Of a stretch of DNA of 64,000 nucleotides, positions 20,916-31,867 are shown piece after piece. This DNA comes from Lactuca virosa. Lineage: Eukaryota > Streptophyta > Magnoliopsida > Asterales > Asteraceae. The translations under genes were made by a program, and so were the position numbers. The DNA is taken from positions 258,156,019 through 258,220,018 of the forward strand of contig CAKMRJ010005634.1 in NCBI GenBank assembly GCA_928212115.1, given 5' to 3'. Position 1 is the first letter of the stretch, and each line of letters starts with the position of its first letter. The notes under the pieces were generated by a model. The model was not told where the DNA came from, made no database searches, and saw only the letters and a list, made by a program, of their open reading frames with translations.

Positions 20916-21413
20916 TCGGTATGTTGGGCCTTGTATGTTTTCGGCTTCAGTTTGGGATATCTTTTGGACTTGGTTGTTTGGGGTTTTGTTGGGCCATCTG
21001 AGAATGTGTGTTTTGGATTAGGGAAAAGTTAGTGGGCTTTAGGGTAAGGCCCGTGTAAGAGGTTTGGGCCCAATTTGGAAAATTAGGCCATAAGTGGGCT
21101 TTGGATGATTATTGGTTTGTGGGCCTTTATGATTGAGAGTTTGGGCCTTAGTCTTTGACCAAACTAGGTAAGGGGTAAGATGGTCTTTTTACCCCATATA
21201 TGGATTATTGGGTTAGAAGTGGAACCCAATTGTTAATTGGGTGTTATTTGTGTGATAGTGTGGGGATTTTAGCGGATCTGCAGTCAGAGAGTATCCATGG
21301 GTTTCAGCTGTCCGAGGTGAGTCTTATCATTATATCCATGGGTCGAAGGCACCAATGTCGGCCCATTACTTGTTTTTTGGAATGCTAGTTGTCTCTGTGA
21401 TACTTGCATGAAA

Positions 21414-21582
21414 GACCATGGGGGTAACCCATGGCACTTGAATATCAGACCATGGGGGGAGCCTATGACATTCCAGGTAAAGACCATGGGGGAGCCCATG
21501 GCACTTGGATATCAGACCATGGAGGGAATCCCATAGCATTCCAGGTAAAGACCATAGGGGGAGCCCAGGGCAACTATATATA
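21414..21582. repeat. 34-bp minisatellite (TE5 LTR)
   Basis: Five units start GACCATGG or GACCATAG at 21414, 21448, 21482, 21515 and 21550. Adjacent halves form CCATGGG/CCCATGG inverted repeats. Same period and LTR position as the TE2 minisatellite, different sequence. Confidence 0.75.
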
Positions 21583-21634
21583 TGTCGTAGGATATTCTGT
21601 GGTTGTATGTTATATGGTGTTTTGAGAAACTCAC

Positions 21635-21649
21635 TAAGCTTTGTGCTTA
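21635..21649 (+). other. LTR 3'-end stem-loop (TE5)
   Basis: TAAGC/GCTTA with loop TTTGT, preceded by ACTCAC and followed by GTTTTCAG and TGTTTCAGG. Confidence 0.5.
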
Positions 21650-21853
21650 CGGTTTTCAGTTTATGTTTCAGGCACTCCGGTTTTCAATTGGAAGGGCTAG
21701 GGATGATTGCAGAGCACACACCGCATGTTTCCGCATTCTATGAATTACTCTGATTTGATGATGTTTTGTTAAACCTTGGTTGTATGGGAAAGATATGTAT
21801 TAACGATTTATTATCTAAAAATATTATGTCATGATTTTTGGGACGTTACAAGT

Positions 21854-21870
21854 TGGTATCAGAGCCTTGG
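21854..21870 (+). other. TE5 primer-binding site
   Basis: TGGTATCAGAGCCTTGG, three bases after the LTR; complementary to initiator-Met tRNA. Confidence 0.9.
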
Positions 21871-22937
21871 TTTAAGGGATTCAGACATACTATTGGGTGT
21901 GTCTGAACTCAAACTGAGGATTTGGTAAAGTTTTCAAAAGAAAAGTATTTTTAATAAAGGAGCTGTTCTAAAATGAGAAAGGGTGTGGTGCATACAATCA
22001 GCCGAGCTCAAGTAAGTTTTTCCCAAATTACCCATACATGTTATCTGATATGATTTGATTTATGAATCTGTGAATTGCATCCTAGTTAGGGCTAAGGATC
22101 TGCTCAGTTTTTGCATGATAGAATACTAGGAGAGATGCATTTATATGTCTACTGTATGAGTTGGTAGACTTGCATGCTAGTGCTGATTAGTCAGTTATAA
22201 TTTGGCCTGATATGTGATGCCTTGTAGCCTTGGGAGTATTGGATGCTATGCTGGAATGGGAATATCTAATGGTATCAGTAATTGCTAAGTGTATACTTTA
22301 AAAATTGTATACGATTAGGATCTTATAGCCCTAGAATAATTTATTTGGCATTATTTCATGTTCCTCGTTTGGTTGTGGTCCTAGGGTAGCGTAATTTAAT
22401 CGACGGTCTATTTGATCCTGTTATGTGTATGATTTGCATGTATAAGGCAACCGACAGTAAGGGTGGAAATTTCTAGCATGAGTTGTGGTGTGTGGGTTGA
22501 ATGTTATATGATCGTTCTATGGTTTGGAGTGTTACTGCACGAATGCTGCTTGCTTTGTGCTTTGTGGAACTCTTAGATGATGGGAGTTAGCTACTAAGTG
22601 AATATGATGGTATTCATGAGGTGGGTGACTGACATTCTGGAGAGTTCTTCAGCACCTGATGGTAGAATGAGGTCGGGAACCTAGGAAGGCCTAAGGATTG
22701 CTTCAGTGGGTTTGTTGCGCTGGGTAACGAGTGTTTGGTATATGGATTCGAGCAGGTGACTTAGAGGATTCGAGAGGATTCTTTAGGAAGGTATGGATAG
22801 GTGTGGAAGGTAGTATTGGGCCTGTACTACTAAAAGCACAGGATCCATACTCGAATCAGGGAAAGTCTTAAGAAGCTTATGGGAGGAGGATTTGTGGGTA
22901 TATTTTGATCATTGGCTTGATGTATTCCAGTTAGGTG
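21871..22937 (+). other. TE5 leader
   Basis: About 1.07 kb without an ORF; shares CAGCCGAGCTCAAGTAAG with TE2. Confidence 0.55.
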
Positions 22938-24236
22938 ATGAGAACTCAGCGAGGAGGTTCAGGTTCTGGTTCCGGCTTAGGTGCAAGTACTGAGCCGATT
23001 AGCGAGCAGATGCCAATGTTCATCTCATCGGAGATTACACACGGTATTTTGGAGAAGACTCCTGTGATCTTGGGTTCGGTCAAGGAGGGGAATTTGGAGA
23101 TCTTGGATGAGCGCTTGGGCGCGTTCCGTGCTGAGGTTATGGCCATCGTTGGAGCTCACACTCTTTCTTTCCGTGAGTTCTGTGCGTGCGGAGCTCCTGC
23201 ATTCCATGGGGAGAGGGACCCCATTGCCAGTAGGAGGTGGTTAGCAGATATAGCGAACGCGTTTAGGACGAGTTTCTACCCGGAGGAGGCGAAGGTCTGA
23301 TATGCTTCCTACCTATTGAAGGATAGGGCATGAGATTGGTGGGAAAAAGTAGGACGTGAGGTCGGTGATGATGCGGTTGATGCCATGTCTTGGGATGATT
23401 TTTCGACCAGGTTCCGAGCTGAGTTTGCACCGGTGATTGAGGTGCAGCAGTTGGCACGAGAGTTTCAGGATCTCCGCTAGACTACAGAGATTGTGGCAGA
23501 GATCACTGCCAAGTTACAGGAGAGGGCTTTATTGGTTCCACAGTATGCAGCAGGTTAGGAAATGAAGAAAGTAAGGTATCATGATATGCTGCGGGCTGAT
23601 ATCAGGGAGTTTGTGAGTATTTCAGGGTGTAAGACCCTGAATGTTATGATTTCTAGAAACCGAGAGCGGGAGATCGATTTGGAGCACCTAGAGAAGAGTG
23701 GTCCAGATCAGGTGCATGTAGTGAACGGTCCCGGGAAGAGACCCAAGACTCCTGATCAACGTTTGAGAGGCCAGCATGGCCGGAGTCAGTACAACACGTG
23801 CGAGAAACTGCACGATGGAGCTTGCCGTTCCAGGGGTATGGGTTGCTACAAGTGTAGCAAGATTGATCATGTCAGCAAGGATAGTCCTCGGGGGGTAAGC
23901 ATGTTATGTTTTCTCTGTGACCAAGTGGGCCACAAGAGGGTTATTTGTCCGATGAGGAGGGGAGGAGCAGCGAGTGCACCTGGTCCGACTATTTTTTGGA
24001 TCTCTGGTAGTCATGTGGGTAGGGCAGGATCCCCCGTTGAGAGGAGCCTGCCATTGCAGTGTCAATCAAAGGAGGCCAGTGCTCCAGCAGGTGATATTGC
24101 GAGTATATTATCTCCTGCTTTCTTTTCGGTTGTTATCAGTATTTATGTTGCTTGGAATGTTCTGTTATTGTTGGGTTATATCTTCGAGAATTTTTATATG
24201 CCTTTTTCATGTCGTGAATCATTAGTGGGTTATTGA
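22938..24236 (+). pseudogene. gag: TE5 gag (Ty3/gypsy), four premature stops
   Basis: One continuous frame from ATG 22938, with stops at 23298 (TGA), 23331 (TGA), 23478 (TAG) and 23556 (TAG) and no frameshift. N-terminus is Gly/Ser-rich; the capsid part includes APAFHGERDP, DWWEKVGREV and TRFRAEF, typical of the gypsy retrotransposon-gag domain. Then KKVRYHDMLRADIREFVS, a basic linker, and two CCHC knuckles: CYKCSKIDHVSKDS, whose last Cys is Ser, and CFLCDQVGHKRVIC, intact. The tail (GRAGSPVERS) corresponds to the gag-protease linker of complete elements, after which homology ends. Role: capsid and nucleocapsid of the particle. Confidence 0.85.
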
Positions 24237-26120
24237 GGGGTTGTATATCGTGTAGCGGGTTCCAATGTGTTCGGTTGTTATTCTGGTTTTTGGTCAGGAT
24301 TCAGTGGTTTAGTTCTCCAGTATCGTCAGGGTTCAGTGGTTTTAGTATTTTTATGGTAGGAGCTGCAGTTGCCTACGGAAGAACTGTTGGGTTCAAACAC
24401 TACCGTTGCTAGGAGAGGAGCGGTAGCAGGAAGATGGTGGTGTCAGTTGCATGAGTCATTTGGTCATTGGAAATGTCAGAGGAGTTTTATGTTCGCTCAG
24501 GTTGCAGTCGATTAGGATTCAATGATTCTGCGAGAGTGGGAGTTGGGATGAAGATTCGTCAGTTCAGAGGGCTTCAAGATTCAGGTGTTGTATCATTAAA
24601 AGCGTCTGGGGTTATCAGTTTTGATGGGATTTCGGGGAGTGTTCATCAGGTCTTAAAGGGTTTGCGGTCTTTGGGTTTGGCTAGTAATGGAACAGTAGCA
24701 TTGGTAAGCGCAGATTGTCAGCAGTTCGATCATTAGAGGGTAAGATAGATTGGGAATCCTTCAAACCTTGGGTGTTGTAAGAGCTTGGTCGAATCGAAGT
24801 GGGGGAGAACCGTTCATATATCTGGGAGCAGAAGCAGGTGTGAAACTAGGATGAGTTTCGCATCCCCGTCGGGGAGGAGGGCAGCTCAAGTGGCCGTCTG
24901 GATTGAGGATTGTGCAAGTTGGGAGATCGGGAAACTTCCCAACAGTTGGTTAGCGCCCTCTTGGTGATGGTTAGCAGTGTTTTGGTGGACCCAGGTTGCG
25001 GATTCCAGTCATGATTCGAGTTCAGCTTGGGTGCTTGGTCTAGTGCATGCTCGACTCTGGATGCGTTCGGATTGATAGATGAGCAGTTGGACCATGAGCG
25101 GTAGCTATGGCAAAGTTGAAGTGTTGTAAGACTACTGGGTGGTCCGTAGCATTCACTAGTTGGAAGTTAGCGTGGGAGTGTGGTATGACTGTGGGGTGAC
25201 CCATAACATTCACCGGTTCCGGTGTAGCAGTGAGGCTGTGGTAAATCCATGATTGGTCACATATTTCTTTAGATGGTTAGGACCAGAGTGGGTCAGCCCG
25301 TAAGTCTGTGGGAGGGCCACAACATGTTTGGAATCAGGAAATAGTAGGTCGTTGGAGATCGGGTATGATATGAGACTTCAGTTGGTCATGTAGCTATCAT
25401 CTTAGCATTGTATTTGGTGGCCAGATGGTTTGGGCTGTTATCGCCAGATAATGTTTTTCTCGGGAGTCGCGTGGGGCGACTGTGTATGTGGGTCTTTCGA
25501 CTCAGCAACCGGGCAGGAGTTCGGTGTTTCAGATAGTTGCCAGACAAGTTGGGACCAGGGAGGTCTCGGCTACTTTTGGAAAGCAGCTACGGGGCAGCAA
25601 GATGAGTCGGGGAGGTTTCAGTGAATTGGGATTCATGTGTGGGGTCGCTTGTTATTTGGGCCATATGCTGAGTCGCTTGCAATTGGATTAAATAATCTCA
25701 TGGTGGTTGATTGGACCCTGTTGCGCAACTCTCGTTTGAGTCTAAACGTTGCAGGGATGAATCTTCTACTAGAAGGATTATCTGAGCCTATTATCAAGCA
25801 TAAGTGTTCTGCAGCAGTATAAGGTCAGTGATTTTGGTTTTCGAATGGAAGCATCAAGAAAATCAGTATTGGAAGTGTTTTGTTTAGTCTGGTATTCAAT
25901 TAGGATATGACATGTTAGTGGTTCAGTGTGAGCGGTCTGACGGGAAGTCAGATCATTTTGAGATTTCGGGTTTCGGGAAAGGTAGAGGTGATTCTCTGCA
26001 AGGGTTTAATGTTCGTTCTTCTTTAGGTTTGGTGAGTTCTGCTAGGGTTGGTTTCGGTCGCCTTGGGAAGCCTGTGGTATTCTCGGGATTGTGGTCGTGT
26101 TGCTCAGGATGTTGGCGTCT
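24237..26120 (+). other. TE5 post-gag non-coding spacer
   Basis: 1.9 kb where pol would be expected. No RT, integrase or RNase H motif in any frame. Holds repeats of GTTGTAAGAC / GTAGCATTCAC / GGGGTGACCCATAACATTC type (25110-25330), shared with TE2 and TE3. Confidence 0.6.
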
Positions 26121-26158
26121 GATTTCGAGGACGAAATCTAATTTAAGTGAGGGAGAGT
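26121..26158 (+). other. TE5 pre-tract hairpin and polypurine tract
   Basis: GATTTCGAGGACGAAATC (7-bp stem, AGGA loop) followed by AAGTGAGGGAGAGT directly before the 3' LTR. Confidence 0.8.
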
Positions 26159-26948
26159 TGTAATGCCTTATTCCAAATCGTTACCCATTTAGGTGTGGGT
26201 GATGGAATGTAGATGGTTCGGGCATTCGGAATTGGTTTTGGTGCCAAGGGGTATTGTGGTTAATTGGCAGCGGGCTTTTATGGAAATTGGATTTTGTGTT
26301 CGGGGAACTTTATGTTAAGTATGAGTTGATAATAATGTAGATCTTCTTGATACCTTTTCATGGATATAAGGATGGTCGGAATCGGAGTTGTATCAAAGAA
26401 GTTATGACCTTCGGAGTGAATTAGGGTTTGAGGGGAAAACCCCAGTACGCGGGGCGTACTCGTGTGAGGGGGTTACGCCATGCGTAATGGAGCGTACGCT
26501 TAGCGTACTGCGGATATAGGATCAGGGTGCGAGACCTCGTACACTGGGCATTCGAGGAGTACGTTGGGCGTACGAGGGAAAGGATGAAACCCTAATTTGT
26601 AGGGATGTACCCTATATAAGCTTTATGTTATCCCCTTTGGTTCATTTCTAAGCTAGCCTCCATACTCTAAAAACCCTAGATCCACCCTTTTAGTCTCTTG
26701 GTGGTATTCTTGAGCTCTTAGAAGGTTTTTGGTGCACATTTTTCCCTTGGGAATGAGTGAAGAGGAGCTTGAAGTTGTTTGGCTTGGTGGAGACTTTTGA
26801 CCCAAAATCATCATCTTGTGGGGAAGCTTTTTGAGGTATCAAGTTTGCATCTTGACTTGTGTATGATTAGATCTCTTCATGGCTAGTTTATTATGATTTT
26901 GGTCTTGTTTTTGGGTTTATGGATGAGTTAGGTTGCTTATGGGTTCTT
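26159..26948 (+). repeat. TE5 3' LTR, truncated
   Basis: First 790 bp of the LTR, clearly diverged from the 5' copy. TATA at 26613-26619; palindromes centred at 26452, 26480, 26501, 26546 and 26566. Identity stops near 26948 after GCTTATGGGTT. Confidence 0.85.
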
Positions 26949-26974
26949 CCTTTGCTCGTAAGAGGTCTCATACA

Positions 26975-27465
26975 TATTTCATTTGCTCATTTCACTTTTA
27001 ATTTTCTGTAGAAGAAATTTTTTATATAACAATGAAGAAAACCTTCGATCATAATGAAAATCAAATGATATCGAACAAAAACGTTTAGTAAGTTGTTCGA
27101 TTTCAGAAATAAATCATCAAATTAAAATAACCAGTAAATATGTCGATTTTTTAACCTTTTGATGATGAATCTATTGTCGCTAACTTGTTTTCTCATGACA
27201 TTTTTTTATTATTCTGTAAGATCGGTTAAATGTGAATCGTTTGTGAGAGCTTTTGAGTGTTTTTGATGAAGAAGACGAGAAAGAAAAGTGATGAAGCGAA
27301 AATGATGTATTGAAAAACAAGAGGGAATGAATGAGTGGTTACGTGTTGTGATTCTTTTACCTAAATACCCCTGCAGTTTTGTGTATTTACAAGTTTGTCA
27401 TCTTGTTAAATTAGTGGTTAAGATTTGTTCTCATGTTCTTAAATCGATAATTGTTATCATTTCAC
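26975..27465. repeat. 490-bp direct repeat, copy 1
   Basis: Shares CACTTTTAATTTTCT, CTTGTCGCTAACTTGTTTTCT-like and GGGAATGA-TGAGTGG blocks in order with copy 2. I see no TG...CA ends or primer-binding site, so LTR status is unsupported. Confidence 0.65.
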
Positions 27466-28604
27466 AGGCCACCGAGATTGTCATAGGTGATGGCCTACGA
27501 CAGTTGTGGCTATTTGGGGTAGTTTTTCTACATTTTTGGTTAGATTTTTTTTAAACCTTGGCATATTAGCTATTATGGAAAATTTCTCAGTAAAATTTGA
27601 GTTTTTAAGATAGATTGTGAAAAAAAAGCTTATAAAATCGAATTAACAAAATTTCAGAAGTTTAATGACTAATTATAACAAAAACATTTCAATGCAAATT
27701 TGTAAAAATCGCGATTTTGATTGTAAGATAGTTCAATCCTACGGCCCCACCAAAGCAAATCGATCTTGATCATACGTGAGTCATTTTTATGTAAGATTAT
27801 AATATGATTGTAGGACTGGATCGTTTCTCGACCAAATGAATACAATGTTAAAAGTTTATTCGTCAACCTTAACTCACAAATTAATTATTTTAAGCTTGAG
27901 TTCATATATATTTAAAACTAGAAATTGCTCCCTCTTCGTTTCGCAAGGGACACATCGGTAATTTCCAATTGTCTTTGTCAAACTTATAAGTTCCAATGTT
28001 CGTTTTGCGAGGGGAGTAAATCTGTAAATTTTCTATTAGGCATGGTCCATTTTTCTTATTTTTTTAACACATTAACCATTTGTTGTAAAAAAAATTCTGC
28101 ACATGGACATTTCGATAAATTACAAAAACATTTTTTGTAATGAATATTCTAAAGGACCAAACATGCCCACATATGAAACTCTTATGGCTAAAGTCTCAAA
28201 CCCAAAGAGTATACTTTTTAAGCACATGGACAATATTTGTAAAAAAACTGCATATATACATTTTCTGTAAATTATATGGACATCTTTCGTATTTTGTTTT
28301 CTATATAGGGACCAAACCTGCTAACATATGAAATTTCTATAAAAAAACTACACAGAGACCTTTTTCTGTAAATTATAGGGATAAAGTGTATATATTATAG
28401 AGACCAAACCTTCCAACATACAAAAATATTATGGCCAGAATCTAAAACCTAAAACTATTATGGTCAATGTTTAAAACCTAAAAATTTACTATTCATAAAA
28501 CAATTGCTTTTTATTATATATAATAGTTTACCTAATCCAAATTTGAAACACATAACATCTATCATAAGGTAGGTTTTATACTACTGCAAATAATCGATTT
28601 GTTA

Positions 28605-29098
28605 TGAAAACATCATATTTCACTTTCAATTTTCTTTGGAATGGTAGAAGTAGATTTTCATATAACAATAAAAGAACCTTCGATAATAATGAAAATCGAT
28701 TGATATCAAACAAAAAAACACTCAATAAGTTGTTCGATTTCAAAAATAGATCATCAACTTAAAAATAAACAGTCAATATGCCGATTCTTTACATTTTGAT
28801 GATGAATCTCTTGTCGCTAACTTGTTTTCTCCGGACACTTTTGATTATTTTGTATGACCGGTTGAATGTGAACAGTTTGTGAGATATTTTGAGTGTTTTT
28901 TATAAAGAAGACAAGAAAGAAAAGTGACGAAGCCAGAATGATGTATTGAAAAACGCGAGGGAATGATGAGTGGCTACGTGTTGTAATTATGTTACCAAAA
29001 CACCCCTACAGTTTTGTATATTTACAAGTCTATCACCTTATTAAATTAACGGTTAAGATTTGATCTCATGTTCTTAAATCCATAATTGTTCTTATTTA
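28605..29098. repeat. 490-bp direct repeat, copy 2
   Basis: Same block order as copy 1, with many substitutions and small indels. Confidence 0.65.
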
Positions 29099-29106
29099 AA
29101 CGTCCC

Positions 29107-29107
<1 letters not shown>

Positions 29108-29159
<52 letters not shown>
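29108..29159. repeat. (TA)n microsatellite
   Basis: About 26 TA units. Confidence 0.95.
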
Positions 29160-29161
<2 letters not shown>

Positions 29162-29373
29162 TTAGATCATGTGTGACCATCATATTTTGTGAGACATAGA
29201 GACGCAATTCTAGCCATTCGTTTGGAAATCAAAAAAATATATTTTTAAAATGCAAAATAAATGAAAATTTTCGATTTTTTTAAAATATTATTTTCGTCAT
29301 TTTTTTATCCTAAAAATTTAAAAAAGTTACTCTTTTTTTTTTCAAAAAACACATGAAATATTCTAATAGAATA
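29160..29373. other. Short AT-rich spacer, possibly a MITE fragment
   Basis: Starts GGTTAGATCATGTGTGACC after the TA run, a phrase resembling small plant DNA-transposon relics; no terminal repeats can be shown. Confidence 0.25.
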
Positions 29374-30906
29374 TGTCACACCCCCAAACCGGATCGGTGT
29401 AAACGTTCGGATGTGGAGGACGTCATGTACAGTATCACAATAATTGTATAATAGTAATCAAAGCAAACACAACCATTACATTGATAAAGTGTAATTTATA
29501 CATATGTTCAATACATAGTTTGTATGACATCAAAAGTGTATAGCAAAAGTATAAAAGACGCGACTCTACAAAGCTCCGTCTTCTCAAAACCTGTGGGTGC
29601 ACCTGTCTATCGATTCCCTGAGAATACAAGTGGTTTTGAAAGTGTATCAACATCTAAGTTGGTAAGTTCATAAGTATGTTTTTGAGATGGAAAACTTGTC
29701 TTGGTTCTTTGAAAATGTTATAGTGTACTTCCAGAAAATCCAATATTTTCTTTAGTATATGATATGTAGTCTTAGCCTTAAGACCAAAATGTATGTTTTG
29801 TTCTGTTCTCTGAGATAGTAAACTGTATCATAAATGTTTCTTCAAAATTGTATGTTGTACTAGTGTACTCTGTGCTAGAATAGTAGTGTGTCGTAGTAGT
29901 GTTGTATGAAAACCTTTTGTATGAGTGCCTGGAATCCACCAGCTGTAGTGTAAATAGTGTATTGGAGTTTCATTATTTAAAATAAAACCTTTGAAGTAGT
30001 ATTAATCCCGTAAAAAATGTTTTAATTGATACTATTGTGAGTTTCATATAACCATGCTAATATGATCTAGTGGCCTCTACGACGTTCTTCAGGTGTCGAA
30101 ATGTTATGACATTTGTCACCCCAGGCCTGTCGGCCTAGCTGTTGCAAGCAGCTCAGGTGTGAGATTGTCAGTCCCGTATAGATCTATACACAAATTCACG
30201 CTCTCCCTGCAGAAGACTCTGGTTATAATTTATAAGGCTTGAACCTGTACCATGATGGGTACAACGAAGTAGTGCCTCACAACCCTGTATTAACTAGTTT
30301 ACGTATAGTGTTATAGTGTTCTCTTGTACTTGAAACTGTATGTATTACCTTGTAGTAGTGTACTTTGTAATGTAAAATAATTATACTTAAATAATTATTT
30401 TAATAGTGTATCCTTGAGTTAGTGTAATAGAGTAATGTTCCATAAACTATACCTATTATAGTTTATATACTTAGTTTCTGTTTGTGTTCTTGAGTGTGTA
30501 TAGTGTATTGTATAACTTATTATAGTTCAAGATAGTGTGTTTTGTTCGTTCTTGAAATTAGTATAGTGTGGTTCACAAACTATACCTATTATAGTTTAAT
30601 GTTGCTCTGTAATGAACACAAACTATGTTTTAGTTAAACGGGTAATGAGGTGACTTTAAGTGGTTAATGTGTATTTGTGAAAAATTCCCTTTTGTTCTAC
30701 ATGTTACAAAAGGGTTATCAATATAATGGAATATATTTTATATTCATATATATTCACAGCACATACAATTAAGAGTGAAAAGATAGTCGAATAAGTAATT
30801 CTATCCTAAACCCACAACCAGACAAGGAACATGATTTAGGGCGGAATTGCCAATTCTAAGTCTGTTCAACCTTATATATATATATATATATATAATATAT
30901 AGATAT

Positions 30907-30944
<38 letters not shown>

Positions 30945-31804
30945 TAAAATGCAGCTATAAATCGGGTTGAAACAATTGCAAACTGTTTGAATATTAACAC
31001 AATAGTCTTTGTGTTTTACTTGTATCCCCCCCTAAAACATTGAAAAATAGTGAAAGCGTAGGGGTGTGAACTCACCTCGAATGTAAGTTCGTGTTTGGAT
31101 GTGAAGTGGCAACGATGATCCTCGGGTTAGACCCCGCGTGCGTAGTCGTGTCCTAATAATAAGTATACACGATATCATATTTAAATTAATAATATATTAA
31201 TTTAAATAAAGTTAAATAGGGATTTAAATAATAATTAAAGTGTTAGAAAACACTTTAATTATGTAAGGAATACTTACAAAAATTATTTGGAATTATTTGG
31301 AGATATCCTAAGTGTTTTCGGTCTAGCCCTCACCGAAATCCCTTGATTTCGGTCTAAATCATCAACCGAGAACCAAGCCCTCGGTCTTAAGCGGGTTCTC
31401 GGTCTGAGTGAGTTCTCGGTCCAGGTGGTTTTCGGTCAAGCTTGAAGATTTGAAGATTGTTCTTGGAGTTCTTGGTGAATTTTTGAAGATCTGAAGGAGA
31501 AATGACTTATGTTTTCGGGTGAAATCATATATAGAGAGAGGGTTTTCGGTCAAGGGGAGTTCTCGGTGGTGTTTGCGGTCCGAAAGTGAGGTTCTCGTCT
31601 TGAGTTTCCGGTCCGAAGAGTAGGACCCTTCGCATGTTCTCGGCTCTAATTTGGCCCAAAATTGTGTTTTGGTCTAAGTGTTTTTAATTTCTAAAAAATT
31701 CAAAAACACATATAAAACAAAGAATTTTCCATTATTAAACCAAAATCTCTAATTAATTGACTTTTGTTTTGACGTAAATGACTTGAAAATAACAGGTTGT
31801 TACA
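29374..31804 (-). repeat. TE6 3' LTR
   Basis: 2,431 bp; on the minus strand starts TGTAACAACC and ends GGGTGTGACA. Contains an AT microsatellite (30872-30948) and an array of TTCTCGGTC words (31350-31620) near a TATA-like site at 31525. Confidence 0.9.
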
Positions 31805-31850
31805 TTATCCCCCCCCCCCTCCAGTTAGCGGGAATTTCGTCCTGAAATTC
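31805..31850 (-). other. TE6 polypurine tract and pre-tract hairpin
   Basis: Minus-strand G-run GGAGGGGGGGGG (31805-31822), preceded by GAATTTCAGGACGAAATTC (31832-31850), a near-perfect foldback. Confidence 0.8.
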
Positions 31851-31867
31851 TTTCTATAGAGAGTACA

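Larger units (their letters stand above)
19821..21850 (+). repeat. TE5 5' LTR
   Basis: 2,030 bp, TGTAACGCCC to GGGACGTTACA. TATA box TATATAA at 20247-20253. Contains two sets of GTACG/CGTAC palindromes, a 34-bp minisatellite and the 3' stem-loop. Confidence 0.9.
19821..26948 (+). mobile_element. TE5: gag-only gypsy element (TR-GAG-like), 3' end truncated
   Basis: Plus-strand 5' LTR (19821-21850), primer-binding site, leader, gag with four stops, about 1.9 kb of non-coding spacer, purine tract and the first 790 bp of the 3' LTR. Nothing between gag and the purine tract resembles pol; gag homology stops just before the expected protease. It is inserted in TE4 integrase. Because the 3' LTR is cut near 26948, no target duplication can be tested. 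Confidence 0.8.
26949..29107. other. AT-rich region with a 490-bp direct repeat, origin unknown
   Basis: No reading frame or transposon protein is recognisable. Two diverged direct copies (about 26975-27465 and 28605-29098) flank about 1.1 kb. The middle holds degenerate tandem units around GGACCAAAC-ATATGAAA at about 28155, 28308 and 28402. Confidence 0.55.

Noticed and set aside
22005..22030. GAGCTC in the TE5/TE2 leader as a dimerisation loop
   Set aside because: The block is conserved and holds a 6-nt palindrome, but no flanking arms pair, so there is no hairpin.
26975..29098. 490-bp repeats as LTRs of a small retrotransposon
   Set aside because: No TG...CA ends, primer-binding site, purine tract or target duplication could be found.
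31350..31620. TTCTCGGTC array in the TE6 LTR as another phased palindrome set
   Set aside because: Repeats are direct, spaced 16-18 bp, and not palindromic; it does not fit the 21-23 bp pairing pattern.
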